Shown: one piece after another, positions 44,886 to 56,353 of the stretch
Numbering within the stretch: position 1 is the first letter of the stretch
Layout: each line of letters opens with the position of its first letter
Assembly (NCBI GenBank): GCA_032622095.1
Contig: CP136068.1
Coordinates: forward strand, 181,728,796 to 181,792,795
DNA length: 64,000 nt
Reading direction: 5' to 3'
Source: Siphonodentalium dalli
Taxonomy: Eukaryota > Mollusca > Scaphopoda > Gadilida > Siphonodentaliidae
Program-made: the position numbers and the translations under genes
The notes under the pieces: model-generated
Databases searched by the model: none
What the model was told of the DNA's origin: nothing
The model's input: only the letters and a program-made list of their open reading frames with translations

Positions 44886-46320
44886 ATGTAAGTTGTAATG
44901 TAACACACATTGAGTCAATGACACATATATACATTGTTTAATAAAATGATAACAGCTTCAAGACTCGGCATCTGCCGCCGCGTGCTTGATCCGTTGACAC
45001 ATAGTAGCATACCATAATGCAAGCGGCAGTTTCGGCACACTTAAAAGAGCAAAGTTCTTTCAATTTTAATCGATCTATACTGATCTATTTACTGTTTTTG
45101 GCGAGTACCGAAAACCGTCGGTACTGAGTATCAGAACCGGTACCGTTGAAACGGCCAAGTACCACCGGTACCGGTACTGGTACCGGTTGACAAGCCTGGA
45201 TATGACGAATGCGTCACGTAGAACTGTGGTCGCGGGTTTAAACCACGGATTTTGCTGACTCACGAAGGTGTAAACCTAGAGGTTTACGTAGACCAGGTTT
45301 AAACCTGAGATGACGAATCGGGCCCCGGAGTTGGGGTGTCTCATTCTCAAACCGCCCAAATGTGAATAGAACACCCATGCGAGCACGTACACATAACACA
45401 TACATGATTGTCGGGGGCGATCTGGGGCGGCTAAGTCCGGGCTCAATATCTCAGAATTCACCGAACCAATGGACATGTCACTACACCTGAAAGGCGGGTG
45501 TCTTTAACGGGTATTAATACAACTAACGTGCTAAGATAGCACACGACCAGTTTGGGATAATTTCGTAAAGAACTCCTTGCTGCCTGGGCCAGTTCACAAT
45601 ATGCTATCGTTCACTGAGGCGGTTAATTGATGCATTGTTAATCTATATTAGACTCACTACCAGTTCTATATATAATATTCGCGTTCGGTTCTTTTCTTTG
45701 TTAGATTAGGCGGTACCGTATCTCCAACATGTTCTTTGTATTGTGACATGAGCGGGTCCCAGAGATAAATATCTAAACCCAGGTCGAATCTGTTGTGTCT
45801 TTCAAGAAATTCTCAGGGAAAATTAATTAATTATTAATTAGTCAACGGATGTAAATATAGATGTGGATATGTAAATTTGCATCAACAAAGATAGATATAG
45901 TAATATGACCATACGTAAACGTAATAAAGCCCACGTAGATTAAATCTGGCAGTTTGCGATCCAAAATACATTTATAATAATTACCGCTTTTGAATTATAC
46001 CGGTATCGAAATTAGTCGACGAAAGATAAAGGGAAATAATGACATTTCTTCCTGTGCTCAAATAGAACTTTCGAAGAGGTGTTCTTTTGTGCGAAACTGT
46101 TCACATGTTCACAACATGGTATCTACTCGATGTGTTTACTGGTAACACCGAAGATCTGGTCTGCTTGACAGCGTGGAGATATAAACAATTACAGTACAAT
46201 ATGCTCCAAGTTGTGTGTTGAAATTCTGCACTACATTTGCATAAATTGGAGGGAATTGTGTGAGCACATGGTGACGTCATATAGTATAGTACAGTTCACA
46301 ATCTGAAGGAACAAGGCCAT
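44886..46320. other. unrecognised flank with a possible hAT-like MITE end
   Basis: At 45085-45198 the minus strand begins CAGGCTTGTCAACCGGTACC and contains several GGTACC/ACCGGT repeats, as seen at the ends of some hAT-type MITEs. No second end or 8-bp duplication was found. A hairpin GTAAACCT AG AGGTTTAC lies near 45271. No gene supported. Confidence 0.3.
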
Positions 46321-46329
46321 ATCCCAACT

Positions 46330-48400
46330 AAAGAACACATGTGTGACATTAAGAACTAACCATGCACGATTGAACATAGTGACATTAACCGATTGACAGA
46401 CCCATGTCACAGTGTATGTCGCAAGCATATGAACGCATACATTTGACACTATATCAAAATGTGGGATACATACACAAAACCGCACGCGTGTGTTACTTGT
46501 ATCATTATATCGAACGATTGCAATGTGTAAGGACCGCACGTTCAGCCAATACCCTAAGTGTCATCCTTACGCGACACAGGCATGCACATAATTCCCAAAA
46601 TCCAGTCATACCAGATCGAGAATATTGTACCCAATTACTGGTTATGTCACACCGTTATAAGACGTTATTTGCTTGTGTAAAGCGTTCCTACATCAATAAT
46701 GTGTACACTGCTACTACGTCAATAAAGCTATTTTTAGTCAATATATATACCAGGATATGTTGATCAACTTGGGAACGCAATGTGAAATTAAGAAGTAGCC
46801 ACGATTGAATACAATGTACCACTACCGGTTGGACAGACTATTGCCATAACTAGTGTATGTCGCAAGCATATGGATGCACTTATGACACGATATCAATGTC
46901 GCACGCTTGGTATGGAATATATACACAAAACTACGCGTGTGGGTTACTGTTGTCAGTATATCGGACGAGTTCAATGGCGTAGGATAGCACAATCTGCCAA
47001 AAAACATTATTGTTCTCCTTAAGATACGCATGCATGAGTATCATACACTATCGGCCAGTAACAAATTTGGTCTGTTTACCACACGCTCGATCGATATATT
47101 CTAACTGACTCTTCCCCACCGATGTCTCTATATCCCTTCAAGATAGATGTTGCCTAACACTGTTTCTTGAATGAAAGTGCTCAATTTCAGGTTTAAAAAA
47201 AACGCATAGATTTAATCATAAAACCTGCATTTTAGTGACTTCATTTGTATATTTCATGCGATAATTGTCATAGCTGCTTCAAAATAATACGGACAACAAA
47301 CACCATCAGCACCAACATTCAGTCATACACGTAGTCGAGAATACTGTACCCAATTACTGGTTATGTAAACATTTTAAGGCTTTATTTTGTGTACACTTTG
47401 TGCACTGTGCTACTATACGTCAATAAAGCAATGTTCAGTCCATATGCGAGGATCCATTGATCGATGTCGCAACCATGGCATGTGAGCGCCCCTTCTGGAA
47501 TATCGACTTATCCCAACTCTAGAACGCAATGTGAAATTAAGAATTAGCCACGATTGAACATAGTATACCACTAACGGTTTGTCAAACTATGGTCATATAC
47601 TGTATGTCGCACGCGTATGGACGCACTTGACACGACATCAATATCGCACGCTTGGTACGGAATATATACACAAAATCGCATGCGCGAGTTACTGTTGCCG
47701 TATATCGGACGAGTGCAATGGCGTAATGATCGCACGATCAGTCAAATTGAAATTGTTATCCTTACGCGACGCATGCAAGTATGTCATATACCAGGGACCA
47801 CTAACATGTTCATATGCGGGGCTGTTAATCACACGCTGGAACGGCTTATTCTAAATGACGCTTCCCCACAAGTGTCTCTACATCCCTGCATTATGGATGT
47901 TGCTTAACACAGTTTCTTCAATGAAAGTGCCAAAATATATATAACGATTTAAACTCATAGATTTAATCACACAACCTGGAAATTTTAAGCATTTAGTGAC
48001 TGTTTGTATTTTTCCTGCAATATTTGTTTAACCTTTTAATGCTGGGAGTTGCACTGTTGCAGCATTAAAGACCATGTTCCAGTGCCTACTCTTATATAGG
48101 AAGCCTCGTATATGTAAGATAATGCGTTGGCACAGGGTTTTCGTAATATTTCCGGAAACTCAAGTCATGAAATTGTTTAAATTTAATAGACACCAAGCAC
48201 CATCAGCATCAAAACTCTAATAGCAGGTAGCGTTGAGAACACTGTACACAACTACTGGTTATGTCACAATTCTAAGGCCGTATTATATATTTTAATGCGC
48301 TCTCACGTCACTCATTTTCACACTGAGCTGGTACATAGATAAAGGACTTTCAGTCTATATTCTAGGATGAGTTGATCAATGTCGCAACCATATGGGCGTC
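46330..48400. repeat. three diverged copies of a ~0.4-0.9-kb unit
   Basis: Units start near 46330, 46772 and 47512. Shared order: AATGTGAAATTAAGAA, CCACGATTGAACA, GTATGTCGCA(A/C)GC, ATATACACAAAA, ATATCG(G/A)ACGA, GTACCCAATTACTGGTTATG, and (in the first two) CGTCAATAAAGC, an AATAAA-bearing phrase. They differ by many substitutions and indels. No conserved frame across copies. Confidence 0.6.
48030..48190 (-). repeat. dispersed repeat, copy 1 (inverted)
   Basis: The minus strand reads GGAAATATTACGAAAACCCTGTGCCAACGCATT..., matching 50110-50250 on the plus strand, including the CCTCG(C/T)ATAT part. Confidence 0.5.
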
Positions 48401-48486
48401 TTATAGAAGCCGATGTTAGTTTAGCGTCCCATTTGTTGATTTAAGTAGGTTTTGTCGAGGCTTTAGATCATGTAATAAATATAATC

Positions 48487-48636
48487 TATAACTCGTCCCC
48501 ATAGTATAGGCTACATGGCGGAATTTACAAAACTCGTCCACTACATTTGGTCTGGACCTCAACGAAGGCTCGTCCAGATCTAATTTTCTGGACTCATTTT
48601 GTAAATTCCGCTATAAACTGGGGACTCGTTGTAGAT
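48487..48636. mobile_element. foldback MITE-like element (~150 bp)
   Basis: Left TATAACTCGTCCCCATAGTA...GCGGAATTTACAAAA pairs imperfectly with right TTTTGTAAATTCCGC...TGGGGACTCGTTGTA. Target duplication not resolved. Confidence 0.5.
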
Positions 48637-48639
48637 CCT

Positions 48640-51600
48640 CTCTTTATTGCACACGCTGACCCCTGGAACATGACAAATGAGGCAAGAATGAAAAAATACC
48701 AACCGGTATGATGGCAGTATCTCATTCTAATAACAATATTGCTTGTTGGTGAATTTGGATTTAGTTCAAAATAATATGATCATATTGTTGGCACCAATAT
48801 TTTATTAATCAGAAGGCAATCACATCACACAGGACTGGCCAGGAGTCTTCATGTCTTTTCATTACACTTCCTGTTAGACATACATGTACAGTCACCTTCA
48901 AGTGTAAATTATGGCACTTTCCAAACGTAATAGAACAAGATTTACATTCTCCAGAATTGAAGCAGTGTATATTTTCCTTAGAACAATTGGATCAATACCT
49001 TGTACTTTCATAAAATGTTTTGCACTGAATAAATAAATATACATCAGCTTCCTGGAGTGAATTCCTTGGTGACCTCAGGTCAAGAATCACTATACCGTGT
49101 ACACATATTACACATGTATGCATCCACCCCAAAAGTATCCATTGCACACATGATTACCTCCAATATAATTTAGAATAGATGATGTATTTTCTGTTATCCT
49201 GTTTTCTCATCATTTCCTTCTACTAGTAGTATTATAAGGATGCTGAAATTGCAAGTTATTAAAAGTTTGTGTCCTTGATGTTGATATTGTCTTTGGGTGT
49301 GAATAACATTCCACGACGAGAGCCCACAGAAAATAGTGGATTTTACATTTGTGTCATCATAGTCACGATACAACAGTTCCATTTAATCTCTGATTGTGAA
49401 TTTTAATGTTACACTTGTCCAAGGAAATTGTCTGATGCCTTTTCAAAATGTATTCAGAACCAGTAAATGTCAGATCACAGAGTTGAACTTCTGATAGTTG
49501 ATATAGTTATATAGTTATATGTGTGATAAGCAGGACGTAGATCCAAAATATCCCTGAAAATAGAAAATAAAAACAATTTAAGTATACAATAATACATACA
49601 CAATACAGACATGATTTTAACAAGTATGGTTGCACAACTGTTAAATAAAAGGAATGACTAACAGTCCTGTTTTATGCCGAGCAGTTTGAACTACCGAGTA
49701 CAACCATGTAAATGTGTGCTGACATCTAATTTAATAGCATTGTTGTGAACATTAAAAATAAACAGTAGTAACTACTAGCTGGGATATCAGGAGTTTACTT
49801 TAATGATGGTTAAATAATTATTGTGCCTACAAGTCATCCAAGCTAATTATTAGTGTCTCTTTGATTTACCTGGGGTAAACCGCACCTATTCCATGAGACA
49901 CCTGGGAAAGTTCCCCCTACATATATTCTAAGCTGATGATAAACGCTCTTTATTGCTAATTATTAGTGCCACTTTAAAATCATCTGAGAAACACAGCACC
50001 TATCCCACGGCAATCCCTGGGTCACGTTACAGTACCCCCTGTGTATTAATTTTCCTACATATATTGATTATCTTCTAAGCTGATACTGCTTCTAAGTTGA
50101 TGTTATTTATTAACCCTTTCCTAACTGGAGCTTCCTGAAATTTTTCAAAAACCCTGTGCCAATGCAGAGTCGCCAATATGGCGCCTCGCATATAAAAGAG
50201 AATGCATTGGCCAAGTCCTTCACAGGAAAAGGGAGCGATTGCTCCCACACCAATAATTACTCACAATATTTTATTCGCAGGTGCCAAAATTTACACTTGT
50301 CAAAATGTTCATGGTCACTGTAATAGTTGATTAAATATTGAAATTGTCGAAGGTATATTTATAACCTTTCCCATCTCAGTTAAATTACATTGTATGGGCA
50401 TGTGAAAAGTTTAACTGGACATACGTCTATCCCACAGGTATTATTATTTGTTTGGCCTAATATGCTTGAGGATTATTAGCGTTGGCCATGTGTTCTGTGA
50501 TGGGAACCATTATTTAAACAGTTGCTACTAGGATGCTAATAAGACATTTATCATTCATGCTAAGTTTGTAGCAGTACAAGTAACTTAAAATGGTTGAGTT
50601 TTAACATGTACGTTTCCATGATAACTGCGATGAACAGTGCCTTGTCGCTGAGGATCAGTGTCCACTGAGCCACTGACCATGCACATGAGAAGATAAATTT
50701 ACTTTCAGAAAAGTTCTACTTGTGCGAAACAAAACGAGAACAATGTAATTGTACTTGCTCTCACTGATCGTTAGCGGACTAAACAATAAAAGAATTGAAA
50801 GACAGACCAATTGGGTTTTAACATAACAACAAATCATGTAGTGATTTCGCATTCAGTAAGTTAATCCATTTTATATCTCAGCTTACACATGGATAGGCCT
50901 ACATGGGGAAACCGAAAAAATGCATGGTTAAACTGATAATGATGGAAGGCTTACATGATAGTTGTTTAGGTTTAATGTACGGCATAGTTGACTAGTTGTT
51001 TAGGTTTAATGTATAGTGTTTTCACGATCATGGGACGATGGAGTTGTGTTTAAATTTGTTTTGTATTTATAACAGGAAGAGGCAAAAGTGTGTAACGACA
51101 AAGTTCGGCAAAAAATTATCGCTGTCGAGGAAACAAAATTAGGTTTGAGGACCTGAACATGGATTTTGGTCAGTCGAAACATGGATATTGTTTTGGACTT
51201 TGTATATGTACTGGTGCAATGCAGTACATGTACATGTATGTTGTGCATGCCGGCGATTCTCAAATATATCTTCAACATCGATTAAGAACTGTGTCTGTAC
51301 TAGTAGCTGCGTAAATTTAAAACTGAGCGAAAAATAATAATGTTCATATATGAGCGAGAGACTATTTTATTATTACAAATATTAGGATGAAAGTTTCAAA
51401 AAATAATAGCTGGATCCAAGACAATTCCCGCTACGGTATTTCCTTGAAATCATGATTAACTTGAAGATGAAAACGTGTATAAACATACTAGTAGTGGTGA
51501 AGGTGAGCCATTTGGTATTGCAGAATGGTTAATGTCAGTGTTCTATCATTCGACAATTAAGTCAACAATGCGAGAATTCGATCGGATCAGCGTCCGTTCT

Positions 51601-52214
51601 GTCTAAATAATTTCTGGTCGCAGGTAATGACACCTTTGACAAAACTGTGTTCATAAATTAATTTTGTCGCTGTGTACATAGTTAGATAGTAGTATTAGTA
51701 CTCACAAGTATAATCACAATTGAGGTAGATGCTTGATTCGTTAAAATTGTAATTTCGAAATTTGTTGCAAGAGTGAATCGTGGAATTATGACTCTGAACC
51801 CGAGTCACTGAGAACTAAGTTAGAACTTAGAAGTTAGAGTCAACGGTCAAAAGTCAGTCTGCCCTCGCCTGGAATTGGTTACATTCGCGGTCAAACAAGG
51901 CGTACAATGGTACATCCTACAACCGATACTGAACATGTACATCACTACATGTACTCACCTTGTATATCATAATGTAAGCATTTTTGTCTCACTCTCTGCG
52001 TGTGTTGTAATTGGTAATTCGTGGAAATAATAATCCGAGGTGGTGATTTTCAACTTTGTTTGAATAGCATCACTTGCCTAACAACCGTCTGTGAACAACG
52101 TTAATTCTGATTGGTTAAGACAAACGCGATCACCCAATCGCTAAATAGGTGACTCGGAAAGACGATACCAAGAGTTCAATAGGGCATGTCAAAGGTCATC
52201 TATTTTTAAGAAAC
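48640..52214. other. unrecognised, largely unique sequence
   Basis: No gene supported; only short frames. It includes copy 2 of the dispersed repeat (50110-50250). Confidence 0.4.
50110..50250 (+). repeat. dispersed repeat, copy 2
   Basis: Shares AAAAACCCTGTGCCAATGCA, GCGCCTCGCATATAAAAGAG and AATGCATTGGCC with the inverse of 48030-48190. Confidence 0.5.
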
Positions 52215-52330
52215 AAATTTTCAAAGGAACGGTATTGCAATTCAGCTCTCCCAGCGTCGAGTGAGCGCGCCCAGTACACTCAGAGCTCTCTACGGGCTGG
52301 GCCTTCGGCCCAGGCCTACGTGGGCTTATA
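52215..52330. other. small GC-rich patch with a CTTCGG hairpin
   Basis: CTGGGCC TTC GGCCCAG (52297-52313) forms a perfect stem that can present a C(UUCG)G tetraloop. The surrounding ~115 bp is GC- and CpG-richer than its neighbourhood. Function unknown. Confidence 0.5.
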
Positions 52331-52554
52331 AATGTCACTCAACAGAATTTCCTGAAGTTAATCTAAATGTGAAATTCCAAAATTAATCCAACTGAGATAT
52401 ATTCAAATTGAGAGAGAAATAAATCATGCTATCTCATTGTACTGAAAACCATTGGTGGAACATTCTGGGTACCCACCCCAACCCCCCCCCCCCCACCAAA
52501 CCACCACCCAGCTGTGTTCCCTCATGCATTCTTCGACGCACCAAATGTGTCAGA

Positions 52555-52855
52555 TGACATGGACCTGTGTCGCCCCAAACGTGTCACTTTACACGCCTGA
52601 CGCGCTTTCTATGGACAAACTCTCTGACACGTTTAGTGTGTCAACTGACACGATTGGGCGACACGTTAGATGTGTCGCATGACACGTTTGCTGTGTCACA
52701 AGACATGGACCCGTGTCGCCCAAACGCGTCACTTTACGCGCCTGACGCGCTTTCTATGGACAAACTCTGTGACGCGTTTAGTGTGTCACTTGACACGATT
52801 GGGCGACGCGCTTTCTATGGACAACTTATCGTGTCATTTGACACGGTAACGTTTT
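52555..52855. repeat. GTGTC/GACAC-rich tandem repeat (~165 bp, two copies plus partial)
   Basis: Each unit carries GACATGGACC(T/C)GTGTCGCC, AC(G/GC)GTCACTTTAC, CTGACGCGCTTTCTATGGAC and GACACGATTGGGCGAC. The first copy favours ACACG where the second has ACGCG. The last unit is truncated after TCTATGGACAA. Confidence 0.75.
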
Positions 52856-52889
52856 TCAGTGATATATATTCTGCCCAGACGGATGCGAT

Positions 52890-52935
52890 CACAAAGAAAT
52901 CCCTAATTAGCCCGGATGAAGTCGGGCACATCAGA
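52890..52935 (+). mobile_element. relic of a Helitron-type 3' end
   Basis: AGCCCGGATGAAGTCGGGCACATCAGAT resembles the GCCCGGAC-GAA-GTCGGGC-CACCTG-CTAG end in the first array, but the final CTAG is lost. Confidence 0.35.
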
Positions 52936-53345
52936 TAATTAATTATATGTATGTATGTAATACCGATCCGACTCAAAGTTGGTATGTAGGTATGTACACA
53001 TCGGTTATTACCATTACAGTAATTTATAGATTTATGAAACATGTATGAAATATAATGTCTCATTGAGATTATATCGAGTATAGGGTAACCCAGTTGGAAC
53101 AAGAATGCGTGTATTATGTTAGTAGTACGGGGGGGCTTGTTACCCCCACATCTAAAAATAGATTTTTTGGCGGGTAAAATTGTTTGTACTAAAATATTCA
53201 AAAAAAAACTTCAAAAACTTCAAAAACATCCAAGTTCCAACTTTGGTCCAGTGTATGTCTTCCAGTCAATTTACTTCCACAGCAAGACTTCTAGCTGACA
53301 GTCCTCTATAAAATATAACATACAGGTCTTATAAAATGATACCAA

Positions 53346-53599
53346 CAAGCCTTGAAATAGTGTGTCTGTCATTTGCAGAATGAGGTCCCCAGAGAAAGAA
53401 TTTAGTTATGGTACCCCACATAGTGGGCTAGCATCACCAAATTCACCCTCTGTGAACCTCCTTCTGCTGAGGTGTAAGCAGCATGAGCTCTCCAGAGGGT
53501 GTATTTGGTGATGCTAGCCCACTGTGCGGGGTACCACCACTAAACTCACCCTTTGGGGACATCATTCTGCAAATGACAGGCACACCATTTCAAGGCTTG
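53346..53599. mobile_element. foldback MITE family A, copy 1
   Basis: CAAGCCTTGAAAT...GTCATTTGCAGAATGAGG pairs with ...ATCATTCTGCAAATGAC...ATTTCAAGGCTTG. The inner halves (GGGCTAGCATCACCAAATTC / inverse) also pair. Non-coding. Other copies at 56474 and 62850. Confidence 0.85.
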
Positions 53600-54551
53600 G
53601 ACATGCACTAGTATATGAAATGACATGTACATCTATAGATTTACGTAAAATATCACATATTGTTCTGGATATAAATCTTTTCAATGTACTGGCCACGACA
53701 TATAGGATTTCAAACAAAGAAAACATTATTGCAGGCATGTCATACATGTAGCATGGTTTGATGACAGGTGAAATACCCATCATGGGTGGGGGTGTTAGTA
53801 ATCACATTCTTCATGACTTCGGGGCGGGCGGCCTTCATTTAGGTTATAGTTTAGAAATAACATTTATCAAATTATGATAATTTCCTCAAGAAGATACTAT
53901 TATATAGTATAGCATAATTATTATATGAATGTGATATTATTCACAAAACACGCTTTGTGTCAGAGATAATGCAAGTCGAGCAAAAAGAGCAGTGAATTGT
54001 TTATAAGCAGAGTCACGATAATGCATCATTTCCTTATATTTGTATTTGTGTTTGGTGCATCTACAACTTACAACTCACAATACTATCATAGTAAATTCCT
54101 TATTTGGTCTGTATTACCATATTTTAGTTAAGAGAGAATCCTAACTGGATAAGGGGGTGAGCTCGGAAAATAATTCAGGCACGTATGCTGATTTTTACTT
54201 TTCGACCCTAGTTGGGACTCACTCATCCCCACATCCAAATTGTTTTTCTGTTTTCGGCAGTTTTTTCGACCATATTTGGACACCCAACCCCCATTTTATC
54301 ACTAAAACAGAGATTTGCGAGGGTGGGGGGGATTCACTGTAAACAGCTGTATATGAATTTCTGTGCATTCATGGATGTTAACATAACATGTAAATAGGAA
54401 TGTGTCATTTTGGGGTCATTCGGCTAAAAACAACATGGCTGCCAGTGGCCATCTTGGTTTCAAAATTTGCAACAAAATACAACACGATAACTGCCTGCAG
54501 CCAGTTTAGCAGTTAGAATTACATTATTTCTCTTATTCTAAGGTGTTTTAA

Positions 54552-54833
54552 AGGTACTCAATCCGATCAGACGCTCCTAAATTACTATTTCTTTGGCTTC
54601 GGGGTTAAAATATATTTGAATCGTGTCGAGGAACCTACCTGTCAAAGCTCAGCGTGATCAGATATAGATTTTTCAAGTTAGTTATTTAACTTCTTTCTGG
54701 GCCAGAAACTATAGTTTAAACAGAAATAATTGAGTGGTAAATTATTACCGCTCGAGTTTTCTGTTTAAACCAATTAATAACCCCGAAGCCAAAGAAATAG
54801 TAATTTAGGAGCGTCTGATCGGATTGAGTACTT
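54552..54833. mobile_element. TTAA-type MITE, copy 1
   Basis: Terminal inverted repeats of ~55 bp (AGGTACTCAATCCGATCAG / inverse with AAGTACTC), flanked by TTAA at 54548-54551 and 54834-54837. TTAA duplications are typical of piggyBac and Kolobok superfamilies. An inner 13-bp repeat GTTTAAACAGAAA is also inverted. No coding. Confidence 0.85.
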
Positions 54834-55371
54834 TTAAGCCAAACTCATTGCAAAAACAGTAAAAAAACATGCAGGAAAATCTTTTTAGAGTTGCCGAAAA
54901 ATAAATTTGGTTCTGTCGACCACACATCCACCCCGGCATACGTGCCCTGAAACCCCCCCCCCATTACATTATTTTTATCTGATGATTTCCCAATCATGAA
55001 GTAATGTGGATTAGCTAGATTATGAACTGACAGCGGGTTGAGTGGGTCAATTACAATAAAATTTGGTGTGATTTCAATGCTATTATTGATTGCGCCAATA
55101 ATTTTATCTTCGCCTTCCAGCGCAACGGAACATTTTCATTGAACGATCCGAGTGTCCATTCGGAAGTAATGTAGTTTTCCATTGAAATTGATGTTTGTAA
55201 ATAAATCACTGTTTAATTGTTATATATTCATCAAGAATTTGCTTGTGAAAAATCATTGTAAATGTGTTAAATATTGATGAATGCGTAGTTCCCAAATTGC
55301 AAACTAGAATCAAGCATGATGTGGTCATTTTCCCAAGAATTCTTTGAGCGCCCTGTAGGCCTATGTATTTA

Positions 55372-55554
55372 GGGGCTTGTTACATGAGCGGGACAACTCG
55401 GTTAGCCGAGACAACCCGGTCTGCTGGGTGCCTATGTCCTCTGTGCTGACTGACTAAAATAATGGTGTGCTGTTACATGAGCCGCGTCAACTCGTCAAAC
55501 CGAGTTTGCTGGGACAACTCGGTTAGCTAGCTGGGACAACTCGGTTAGCTAGTT
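55372..55554 (+). repeat. truncated copy of the CTTGTTACATGAGC foldback
   Basis: Carries GGGCTTGTTACATGAGCGGG and repeated GGGACAACTCGGTTAGC. It is cut where copy 1 of the duplication ends; the full element is at 58509-59210. Confidence 0.7.
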
Positions 55555-55612
55555 TATTTAGTCTTATTCCATGCCATGACACTTAGAAGTACACAATCTG
55601 CTAGACATTATT

Positions 55613-55862
55613 GAGGCCCCCATCCCCCTTTTTCATACGCCGTATTCCACGCCCTGTTATGAGGTACGCCGTATTCCGGCCCCTGTGTTAGGAGGTATTC
55701 GGTATTCCAAAAATACCGGTATTCGTACGCCGACCTTCAAAAACATGAAGTTTTCATATATTTTTATGTATTCCATATGGCTGTTAACTAGCTGGTATTC
55801 CGTATTCCACCCTCTGTGTTAAGTGGTATTCCGTATTCCATGGGGGTGGGGATGGGGGCCTC
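55613..55862. mobile_element. MITE with GAGGCCCCCATCCCC ends
   Basis: 15-bp terminal inverted repeats GAGGCCCCCATCCCC (55613-55627) and inverse (55848-55862), flanked by ATTATT on both sides. The interior repeats GGTATTCCGTATTCCA. 250 bp, non-coding. Confidence 0.85.
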
Positions 55863-55934
55863 ATTATTTGTTTGGACTCCTTTCCATAGGTAGGGAATTT
55901 AGACCTAAATTCAACAAACATACAACATAAGGCT

Positions 55935-56285
55935 TTTTGTTAAAGGTGCACAATCTGATCTGATTGTCCCCGGATCATCCAGTTACAACATGAACAACAA
56001 CGGAAATTTACACCGAAAGCCAATAGTCATCCAACATTACTTTTCATAATGTTATCTTCCGAAATTGATTTGCGATGACCTTGCGAGACCTCTCAATATC
56101 TTGTATATCTGCATATTTCTAGAAGAAGTCAGTGGAATGTTTGGTAGGCTGACAAATAATCGAGGTGGATAAAATTACTAGCAACAGATTTGATAACTCA
56201 GAGCTTTGAGGGATAGGATCCTCAACTCAAATAAAATATTATTTAAACCCGAAGCTGAAGAAATAGTTATTTAGGGGGCGTCAAA
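55935..56285. mobile_element. diverged relative of the TTAA MITE
   Basis: AAAGGTGCACAATCTGATCTGATTG at the left and AAGAAATAGTTATTTAGGGG...AATCAGATTATACAT at the right resemble the ends at 54552-54833. The match is imperfect. Confidence 0.45.
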
Positions 56286-56353
56286 TCAGATTATACATCT
56301 TCTAAGTGATGCGTATTTATATAAAAACTTACATGTACAGTTGTAAATTGAAT

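Larger units (their letters stand above)
53226..55554 (+). repeat. 2.33-kb direct duplication, copy 1
   Basis: Matches 56354-58690 with offset 3128-3136 bp and few differences. Starts ACATCCAAGTTCC and ends TTAGCTAGTT. It lacks TG...CA ends and no primer-binding site was seen, so it is not read as an LTR. Contains a foldback MITE and a TTAA-flanked MITE. Confidence 0.9.

Noticed and set aside
45085-45198. Firm hAT MITE call
   Set aside because: Only one end resembles a hAT-type terminus; no opposite end or 8-bp duplication was found, so it stays a low-confidence note.
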